Origin: an uncultured bacterium
GTDB taxonomy: Bacteria; Elusimicrobiota; Elusimicrobia; Elusimicrobiales; Elusimicrobiaceae
Assembly (NCBI GenBank): GCA_949291365.1
Contig: CASEVJ010000005.1
Coordinates: 124,001-188,000, forward strand
DNA: 64,000 nt
Direction: 5' to 3'
The notes beneath the pieces were generated by a model that saw nothing but the letters and a program-made list of their open reading frames with translations, had not been told where the DNA came from and searched no databases. The translations under genes and the position numbers were made by a program. Positions 32,740-40,800 of the stretch are shown piece by piece (the first letter of the stretch is position 1; each line of letters opens with the position of its first letter).

Positions 32740-33473
32740 GCGATGTTTTAATTGTTATTCCGGCCCGTTATGGCTCCACCCGTTTGCCGGGCAAAGCGCT
32801 TAAGCTGTTGGCGGGCAAACCCGTGGTACAGCATGTGTGGGAAGCGTGCGTAAAAGCCGGCGTAGGCGAGGTGCTTATCGCCACCGAAAACCAAATTGTG
32901 GTAGACGCCGTGGCCCAATTCGGCGCCAAAGGCGTGCTGACCAGCGAGGCGTGCCAAAGCGGTACCGACCGCGTATATGAAGCGGCCAAAAACCGCCCGG
33001 AAAAAATTGTCATCAACGTCCAGGGGGACGAGCCGTTTATCGCCCCGCTGACCGTGCAGAAAATTGCCCATTTGCTGCAGCTGGAGCCGCAGTGCGACAT
33101 TGCGTCCGCCGTCGCCCCCACGTTAGATGAAAACAAAATCAACGACCCCAACTGCGTCAAAGCCGTATTAAACAAACGGGACAAAGCGCTTTATTTTTCC
33201 CGCTCGCGCGTGCCGTATAAACGGGAGCTCACCGAAGAAAACGCCAAAGTGCCCTACTGGCAGCATTGCGGCATTTACGGCTACCAGCGCAAAGCGTTGG
33301 AGCGCTTTGTCAGTTTACCGCCCAGTCCGCTGGAACAGCTGGAGCGGCTGGAGCAGCTGCGCGCGCTGGAGGACGGCATGACCCTTAAATGCGTGGTCAT
33401 AGACTCAGCCGGCCCGGCGATAGACACCGCCCACGACCTGCAAGCCGCCGAAGAATATTTTAAATCGCATTAG
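32736..33473 (+). CDS. kdsB: 3-deoxy-manno-octulosonate cytidylyltransferase
   Basis: 245 residues. Activates Kdo to CMP-Kdo for LPS inner core. Opening Ile-Pro-Ala-Arg-Tyr-Gly-Ser-Thr-Arg-Leu-Pro-Gly-Lys is the family signature; Asn-Val-Gln-Gly-Asp-Glu-Pro near 90 and His-Cys-Gly-Ile-Tyr-Gly-Tyr near 172 are also present. GTG start overlaps hldA stop. Last gene of the LPS operon. Confidence 0.96.
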   Translation: MSDVLIVIPARYGSTRLPGKALKLLAGKPVVQHVWEACVKAGVGEVLIATENQIVVDAVAQFGAKGVLTSEACQSGTDRVYEAAKNRPEKIVINVQGDEPFIAPLTVQKIAHLLQLEPQCDIASAVAPTLDENKINDPNCVKAVLNKRDKALYFSRSRVPYKRELTEENAKVPYWQHCGIYGYQRKALERFVSLPPSPLEQLERLEQLRALEDGMTLKCVVIDSAGPAIDTAHDLQAAEEYFKSH

Positions 33474-33480
33474 AGCGAAG

Positions 33481-33507
33481 AACTCCCGCCCCGGCGGGAG
33501 TTCCCCT
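33481..33507 (+). terminator. Probable terminator after kdsB
   Basis: AACTCCCGCC (33481-33490) with GGCGGGAGTT (33493-33502); only a C-rich then TTTTT tail follows, so efficiency is uncertain. Confidence 0.55.
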
Positions 33508-33616
33508 TTTTGGGGGCCTGTTTTTAAAAAGCCAATACCGATTGACGTAAAAACAGCGAAGCTGATCGCTATCGCTACACAGATTTTATTTTATATTTAC
33601 AAGCAAGGAGCGTTCT

Positions 33617-35206
33617 ATGTCTAAATTTATTATTATCACCGGCGGGGTGGTCAGCTCGCTGGGGAAAGGTATTTCCGGGGCCAGCATCGGCAAGCTGCTG
33701 CAGCTGCACGGCATGAAAGTCAACATGATTAAATGCGACCCTTATATTAACGTAGACCCAGGCACCATGAGCCCCTACCAGCACGGCGAAGTGTTCGTGA
33801 CGGTGGACGGGGCGGAAGCCGACCTGGATTTGGGCCACTATGAACGCTTTTTAGACGTCAACATGACCAAAGCCAACACCAACACCGCCGGCAGCATTTA
33901 CCAAACCGTCATTGACAAAGAGCGCCGCGGCGAATATTTAGGCGCCACAGTGCAGGTCATTCCGCACATCACCAACGAAATCAAAAAACGCTTCTGCGCG
34001 TTTGAAAAAGAGTTTGACGTGTCTATCATTGAAATCGGCGGCACGGTGGGCGACATTGAGTCCCTGCCTTTCCTGGAAGCGGCGCGCCAGCTGCGGCTGG
34101 AAAAAGGCGCCAAAAACGTTATCTGCGTGCATGTGACGCTGGTGCCCTACATTGCCGTAGCGCAGGAGCTGAAAACCAAGCCCACCCAGCACTCCGTCAA
34201 CAAACTGCGCGAAGTGGGCATAGAGCCCAGTATGCTTATCTGCCGCACGGAAAAGCCGCTTTCCGAAGGGATTAAAAATAAGCTCTCCTTGTTCTGCAGC
34301 GTACCGGCCAAAGCGGTCATTGAATGTGCAGACGCCAAATCTATTTATGAAGTGCCCTTAAATTTCTACAAACAAAAAGTAGATGAGCAGGTGCTGGAAC
34401 TGCTGGATTTAAAACCCAAACACGCGGTAGACGCGCAGTGGTTTAAATTCTTTGAAAAAGCCCTTAACCCCACCCAAACGGTCAAAATTGCTGTGGCGGG
34501 CAAATATTCCGAACTGCAGGACGCGTATAAATCTATCAACGAAGCCCTGCGCCACGCCGGTATGAATAATGACGCCAAAGTGGAAATCATCTACGTCAAT
34601 ACGGAAAAAGACGATGTAACCAAAAAATTAAAAGACGCCGACGGCATTTTAATCCCGGGCGGCTTTGGCACGCGCGGCATTGAAGGCAAAATAGAAACCG
34701 TGCGATACGCGCGCGAAAACAAGGTGCCTTTTTTGGGCATTTGCGTAGGCATGCAATGCGCGGTTATTGAAGCGGCGCGCAACCTCTGCGGGTTATCAGA
34801 CGCCAACTCTACCGAATTTAATCCGCAGACCAAAGACCCGGTGGTGGACTTGACCCCGCAGCAGAAAAACGTGGTCTACAAAGGCGGCACCATGCGTTTG
34901 GGCAATTACACCGCGGATTTGGAAAAGGGCTCCCTGGCCCACAAGCTCTACGGCAAAGACCAAATCCAGGAGCGTCACCGCCACCGCTACGAACTCAACC
35001 CCGCCTATGTCAAACAACTGCGTGACGCAGGCCTGCATGTAACCGGCTGGCACGAGGGCGTCCTGCCGGAAATTGTGGAACGGCAAGACCACCCGTATTT
35101 TATTGCCGGCCAGTTCCACCCGGAGTTTGGCTCCCGCCCGCTGCGCCCGCACCCGCTCTTTGACGGGCTGATTAAAGCCAGCTTAAAACGCAAATCCGGG
35201 AAATAA
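33617..35206 (+). CDS. pyrG: CTP synthase
   Basis: 529 residues, full length. Makes CTP from UTP with glutamine. N-terminal synthetase domain begins Gly-Gly-Val-Val-Ser-Ser-Leu-Gly-Lys-Gly; Cys-Asp-Pro-Tyr-Ile-Asn-Val-Asp near 40; C-terminal class I glutaminase has the nucleophile in Gly-Ile-Cys-Val-Gly-Met-Gln and the His-Pro-Glu pair near the end. AAGGAG precedes the ATG. Directly downstream of kdsB, which uses CTP, but separated by about 140 nt and a hairpin. Confidence 0.97.
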   Translation: MSKFIIITGGVVSSLGKGISGASIGKLLQLHGMKVNMIKCDPYINVDPGTMSPYQHGEVFVTVDGAEADLDLGHYERFLDVNMTKANTNTAGSIYQTVIDKERRGEYLGATVQVIPHITNEIKKRFCAFEKEFDVSIIEIGGTVGDIESLPFLEAARQLRLEKGAKNVICVHVTLVPYIAVAQELKTKPTQHSVNKLREVGIEPSMLICRTEKPLSEGIKNKLSLFCSVPAKAVIECADAKSIYEVPLNFYKQKVDEQVLELLDLKPKHAVDAQWFKFFEKALNPTQTVKIAVAGKYSELQDAYKSINEALRHAGMNNDAKVEIIYVNTEKDDVTKKLKDADGILIPGGFGTRGIEGKIETVRYARENKVPFLGICVGMQCAVIEAARNLCGLSDANSTEFNPQTKDPVVDLTPQQKNVVYKGGTMRLGNYTADLEKGSLAHKLYGKDQIQERHRHRYELNPAYVKQLRDAGLHVTGWHEGVLPEIVERQDHPYFIAGQFHPEFGSRPLRPHPLFDGLIKASLKRKSGK

Positions 35207-35222
35207 ACCCCCTCCTTTACAG

Positions 35223-35260
35223 CAAACTGCCGCCGGCTAAAGCCCGCGGCAGTTTGTTTA
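35223..35260 (+). terminator. Rho-independent terminator of pyrG
   Basis: CAAACTGCCGC (35223-35233) with GCGGCAGTTTG (35246-35256), then TTTA. Confidence 0.8.
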
Positions 35261-35422
35261 TATGCCAGATTGTTTTTAGGGAAAAGCGGGTACTTGTCTG
35301 GAAATATGCGCCCAGATTCCCGCTATACTGTTTTGTCCGTTTCCCGGGCTTAAAGCGGGCAGCATTTCCGCCGCGGCGCCAGCAAGATAAACTGCTGTTT
35401 GCTGCCGCTGGAAAAGCATTAA

Positions 35423-35690
35423 AATGCTGGGCACTTGGCCCGCCGCGAGATACTTTGCAGCACGCTAGAATGTGTTTGGGGATTTTGCCGCCGTGCCCTT
35501 TAAAGTGTGGTAAAATGTGTTCGGGAGTTTTGCCGCTGCGAGGTGCTTTAGAGCAGTATAAATGTGTCCGGGCGGTTGCCTTCCGCCACACCTTTTAGAG
35601 CACTTTAAAATGTGTTTGGGCGGTTGCCTTCCGCCGCCCCCTTTAGAGCACTTTAAAATGTGTTTGGGCGCTTTGCCCGCCGCAGGAAAC
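35423..35690 (-). repeat. Tandem 45-48 bp repeats derived from the pbpC 3' end
   Basis: The marker AATGYG(T) recurs at 35423 (degenerate), 35469, 35514, 35561, 35609 and 35657: spacings 46, 45, 47, 48 and 48. The last unit is the true end of pbpC, whose final codons and stop (His-Phe-Lys-Val-Leu-stop) are read from the CTTTAGAGCACTTTAAAATG core. The neighbouring copy keeps that core exactly, and copies diverge progressively away from the gene. There are no spacers between units, so this is not a CRISPR array. Confidence 0.85.
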
Positions 35691-37805
35691 TTCCAGTATA
35701 AAATCCCCTTTCTCCAGCGGCCACCACCACTCCCGCCCCTCTTCCGTCAGCTCCCGCCCGTTGAGTGTCCAGCGGCAGGGCGTCTGTACCCCAACCGCCT
35801 GAACATGCAGTTGCTGTGCGGCGGCAGGCAAAGCCGGGTCATACTTAAAAATATCGCCCCGTTGAGGAAAAGAAATTTGCAATCCGGCCGCAGGAGCCGT
35901 GTGGGTGCCGTCGCATTGTTGTTGCGGCTGGGTTTTCTCCGTAAACACTTCCTCACGCCGATGGGTGCAATCCGGCCCGGCCAGCAGGCCGCTTCCTTCA
36001 CACACCTCTGCACGCACAATTCCTGGCGGCGGCTCAAAACCGCCGGACGGATACTTCTGGTACGCATACGAAAGAACATCGTGCATAATAGGTGCCGCGC
36101 CGGAAATACCGGACACCTTTTGCATGGGGGAAGCGTCAAAATTGCCCGCCCATACCGCCACCGTCAAACGCGGCGTATAGCCAATGGCAAAATTATCGCG
36201 GTAATCTTTGCTGGTGCCGGTTTTGGCCGCCGCAGGAAAGGTAAAATGAAGCGGCGAATTCAGCCCAAACGCCGCCGCGCGGGCGGTATTATCAGCAAGG
36301 ATATCCGTAATAATATAACTGATGTCTGCCGGCAGAGCCCGGCCGCTTTGGCCCATTTCCAGCCGCGGCTGGGTGGCAAACACCACCGGCATCAACACGT
36401 CTCCGCGTGCCAGCGCGGCATAGGCGTTGGCCAACTCTAAAAGCGTCACTTCCCCCCCGCCCAGCGCCAGCCCCAGCCCATAAAATTCAGGCGCTTTATT
36501 TAAAGAAGCAAACCCCAGTTCATGCAATAAATTCAGCAGCCGCGCCGCACCCAGCGGCTCTGCGGCTTTGACGGCGGGCACATTGTATGAACAGGCCAGC
36601 GCCCGGCGCAAAGGCACGCCGCCGTGAAATTTTTCGTCATAGTTGCGCGGGCGGAAACCGCCTTCAAAAAAGGTATCTTCGTCCTGCAAAATGCTGGCCG
36701 CCGTCAGCCCGTTTTGCAAAGCCAGCGCATAGACAAACGGCTTTAAGGCAGATCCCGGCTGACGAAGCGCGGCAACCCCGTCCACTTGCCCGCTGTGCCG
36801 CTCATCGTAAAAATCGGCAGAGCCCACATAAGCCAGCACACCGCCGGTGGCATTGTCCAGCACCACCACAGCCGCATTGGTTACGTGGTTATCCTGCAGT
36901 TTGTCCAAATGGTTTTGAATGGCTCTTTCGGCGTAGAGCTGCAAATCTTTATCCAGCGTGGTGTATACGCGCTGGGCCTGCGGCGCCATTTCATAGACGC
37001 GCCGGGCAAAATGCGGCGCTGCAAAAGGGCGCTCCCCCGGCATAAGCCCCAGCGGCTCCAGCATGGCCAACCGGTATTGCTCGGAAGTAATAAAACCGTT
37101 TTTGTACATGGCCTGCAGCACCCGCCCGCGCCGCAGCATAGCGCCTTTGGGGTTTTGCAGCGGATTTAAGCGAGAAGGCGCCTGAATAATCCCGGCCAGC
37201 AACGCCGCCTGCGCCAAAGACACGTCGGAGGCAGGCACCCCAAAATAAAATTTAGCCGCGCTTTGTACCCCTTGCGTCAGCTGGCCCAATTCCAAGGTAT
37301 TGAGATAATCCTCTAGGATTTCTTCTTTGCTGTGCTTGCGCTCCCATCTCCAAGCGTCCCATGCTTCCGCCAGTTTGCCCCTAAACGTTTTGGGCCGCGG
37401 TGTATGCAGCCGCACCGCCTGCTGGGTAATGGTGGACGCACCGGACACTACTGTCCCACCGCTGACATTCTGCCACAGCGCACGAAGCACCGCCCGCATA
37501 TCTACCCCGCTATGGCTGTAAAAACGCCGGTCTTCCGCCGCCACGGCTGCCAAGGGCAGCCAGGGGGACATTTCTGCCAGGGCCACCGTTTCGCGGTAGG
37601 TTTCCTGCGGAGAAAGAAAGGCCCGCAAAGGCCGGCCCTGTCGGTCAAAAAGCTGTACGGAAGCCGCCGCGTCCGCCCCCGCCGTGTCCGATGTCGCCGT
37701 GTTCGCCGCCGCTTGGGGCGCAAGAGCCAGAGAAAACACTTCCCCGCCCAACAGGCAGGGAAGTATACACAGACAAACAAGGCAAACGGCGTGCATTTTT
37801 TTCAT
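35643..37805 (-). CDS. pbpC: Penicillin-binding protein 1C
   Basis: 720 residues: signal-anchor or signal peptide (about 1-28), GT51 glycosyltransferase (Ala-Ala-Glu91-Asp-Arg-Arg-Phe-Tyr-x-His-x-Gly), transpeptidase (Ser352-Ala-Leu-Lys355, Ser406-Tyr-Asn408, Lys528-Thr-Gly-Thr) and the C-terminal PBP1C domain with conserved Cys pairs. All catalytic residues are present. It lies directly after the alpha-2-macroglobulin gene with a TAATG overlap, the classic pbpC-yfhM pairing. The last ~48 bp, including the stop, are repeated downstream. Confidence 0.95.
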   Translation of the reverse strand: MKKMHAVCLVCLCILPCLLGGEVFSLALAPQAAANTATSDTAGADAAASVQLFDRQGRPLRAFLSPQETYRETVALAEMSPWLPLAAVAAEDRRFYSHSGVDMRAVLRALWQNVSGGTVVSGASTITQQAVRLHTPRPKTFRGKLAEAWDAWRWERKHSKEEILEDYLNTLELGQLTQGVQSAAKFYFGVPASDVSLAQAALLAGIIQAPSRLNPLQNPKGAMLRRGRVLQAMYKNGFITSEQYRLAMLEPLGLMPGERPFAAPHFARRVYEMAPQAQRVYTTLDKDLQLYAERAIQNHLDKLQDNHVTNAAVVVLDNATGGVLAYVGSADFYDERHSGQVDGVAALRQPGSALKPFVYALALQNGLTAASILQDEDTFFEGGFRPRNYDEKFHGGVPLRRALACSYNVPAVKAAEPLGAARLLNLLHELGFASLNKAPEFYGLGLALGGGEVTLLELANAYAALARGDVLMPVVFATQPRLEMGQSGRALPADISYIITDILADNTARAAAFGLNSPLHFTFPAAAKTGTSKDYRDNFAIGYTPRLTVAVWAGNFDASPMQKVSGISGAAPIMHDVLSYAYQKYPSGGFEPPPGIVRAEVCEGSGLLAGPDCTHRREEVFTEKTQPQQQCDGTHTAPAAGLQISFPQRGDIFKYDPALPAAAQQLHVQAVGVQTPCRWTLNGRELTEEGREWWWPLEKGDFILEVSCGGQSAQTHFKVL

Positions 37806-40800
37806 TACGGTTTAATATGCACCAAAGACGTGGCACTGCGCCCAAACACCGCCGGGTCATACATTTGCGCCGCCCATAAGCTGGGATAGGCAAAATCCCC
37901 CGCCACAGAGGCCTGCACCAAATAGGAATAGCTGTGTTCGCCTTCAGAGAGATAATCGGCAAATACGGTTATGCGGTCGTCATATTTCTCGTCCCGGGTA
38001 AACCCGTAGGTGCCCTCTTGGTTCAAAACGGCGGCCTGGGTTTGGCTTTCGGTAGCTAAAGACGTGTTGACAATTTCAAACCCAGCAGGGATAAAATCTT
38101 CCAGCACCACAAAACGGCCCGAAGCGCTGCTGCGCACGGTGAGCGTCACTTTGTAGCGGGAGCCGGCCTTAAACTCACTGACGGGTTTGCCCTGCAAATC
38201 CGTAATCTGGCGGGAAACCTCATAGCCGGCATTGACGGCCTGTTCATAGGCGGCGGGTGCATAGCGCTGCCACAACGTATAATAAAGCGTGCCTGTGCCC
38301 GCTTTGACAAAACGGGCCCGCGCCTGCGCCGCTTTTTTATACACCTGCTCAAAAGGCCACTGCCCCTGCACGGTGCGCAACGAGCGGCCTTTCAACGAAG
38401 CGGAAAGCATATTTTTTCCGTCCAAGGAAACCGACGCGCTGAAATCCGGCTCCGCCGCTTCTTTTAAGCGGTAATAGGCATTTAATGCCCCCAGCACCGC
38501 CGCATTGGCACTGGTATTAGACCAATGGCCCTCTTTATCCAGCTGCTGCGTCAGCCAGGCCACGGCCTGATAGGGCTGGGGCAAATAGTCCCCCACCACC
38601 AGCAGGGCTTCCAGGGCAAGAGCCGTCACGGTTACGTCGTCCATGTGCAGCCAGGGCTGCTGGCCCTGGGCGGAAAAATGCACCGTTTGCGCCCCGTGCT
38701 GGGCCCGGTTAAGCAAATCTTGGGCTAAAGCCAGTTTGATATCCGCCGCCTTGTCCAGCTCTTTGGCCGCCAACAGCAAATAGGCCTGTGCCGGCGCGCT
38801 TAAACTGTTGCGTTTGGCATAGAGATTATTAAACTGCCCGTCCATTTTTTCTCCGTACAAAGCCAGCACCTGCACCGCATAAGCGCGCGCGGTTTCATCT
38901 TCCGTTACGGAATAAAGGTACGCACGCTGCTGCTTGGAGCCGAAAACGCCCTTTAGCCACTGCACGGCCCGTTTCAAAGCCGCGTCATTGACGCTGTAGC
39001 CCGCTTTTTGCGCCCGCCAGGCCGTCTCCAGCGTGTATGCCGTTACATAGGGGTCGGGCAAAGCGCCGGGCCAGTAGGCAAAGCCGCCCGCATCGGACTG
39101 GTAGCGGGTGATTTGCTCCAAGATATCCTGCGTTTGTTTTTTATACTGTTTCATATCGCCCAAGCCAAACGCTTCTATCAGTTCCGCACCGTCTATAATC
39201 GGGCGGATTTTAGACATTTTTTGCTCCAAACAATCGTACGGATAAGCCAACAAATATGCCACCGCCCCATGCAGGTTGACCAAAGCCGTAGAGCCCAGCC
39301 CCACCGCCGCCACTGCCGGGAGTTTGGTATTTACCAAAGCCGGCTTTTCCAACACTTGCTCCTGGCTTTCTTCTGTGGCGGAATAGACGACCAGCGTTTG
39401 CTCTTTTTCCACGCCCAATACCGGCAGCGTCATTTTTACGCCGTCCGTATACTGCTTGGAACGGGCGGAAAACGCAAAGTCCGCCTCTCCTTCCTGCACG
39501 GCGCTGCACTCCCAGCTGACTGCCTGGGCGGCGCCTTTGGCCAGGTGGATTTCTTGCTCGCTCCCTTCCAGCCGCACCGCACCCTGGGCCTGGGCGGAAA
39601 CTACGATGTCCCCCGCTTCATCCTCATAATTATAAACAACCGCTCCGCAACGGAATTTATCCCCCACGCGGGCAAAACGCGGCATATTGGGGCTGACCAT
39701 AAGCGGCTGGGATACTTTGACCGCCGCCTCCGCGCCGCCAAATTCCTGCACGGTAGCCGCTACGGCCATAATGCGAAATGTAGTCAAATTGTCCGGCAAG
39801 GTAAAGTTAATCGTGCCGCGGCCTTTGGCATCGGTACGGACAAAAGCGCGGAAATAAGGCGTAAATTCAAAATGGCTGCGCAAATCCGCACCGCCCAATT
39901 TATCGCTTGCACCGCCGCCACCGCCGCGGTTTTCCCCCTTTTCCCCAAAGTTGCGCTGGCCGATAATAAATACGCGGTTGTCCGCCGTAGAGACAGAAAG
40001 CGGCTGCGGCGCGTAAAACACGTCCATCAAGTCCGGGCGCTTATAACCGGTTAAAGAAAGCACCCCTTCGTCTACCGCCATTACCGTCACATAGGCCGCC
40101 GCCCCCTTGCCCTGTACGGAAGTGCGCAGTTTCAGCTGCACCTCTTCTCCGGGCAGATACTGGGTTTTGTTAGGGATAAGCTGGGTGGCAATTTCCCGCT
40201 GGGTCTGGGCTACATTTAACTGGACATAGCCCGTCTTGCCCTGGGGTTTAGCCAAGTCCAGCCCTTCTTTATCATATTCGGGCTTGGCTGCACGGGGGCG
40301 CACCAGCGTCACGCCTACAAACACATTAGGAAGGTAGGAATCCTTGACCGGCACCTCTACATAATCTGCCCCGGAGGAGACAGCCGCCGTCCATGCGTCC
40401 AATATCCCCTCGCGCTCCACAGTAACCAAAGCCAAGGCGCTTTCGTAGGGGCTTTTGACCAAAATGCGGGCGGTATCGCCGGGCTGATATTGATCTTTGT
40501 CACGCTCCAGCTGCAGGATATCGTCGTCGGTTTGTTTCCAGTAGGCCTGGCCCTTCCCATACACCATAAAGCCAAACCCTCCCTGCACGCTGCGACCCTG
40601 GGCGTCCTGCGCCGTCAGGGAAACCTGGTAAGAGCCGGGCTCGGAAGGTTTGAAAGAAAAGTCATAACCGTCCTCCCCTACCGTAAATTCCTGAGAAGGG
40701 AAATCCTTCGTGCGCCGCTCGCTCACCCATTCCAAACGTCCGGACAGGCCGTTCTTGCGTATGCTTAAATATTCTTCTTTTTGGATAGTGGCTTTTACTT

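Noticed and set aside
35423..35690. CRISPR-like array
   Set aside because: Units are contiguous, degenerate and contain the end of pbpC; no unique spacers and no cas genes.
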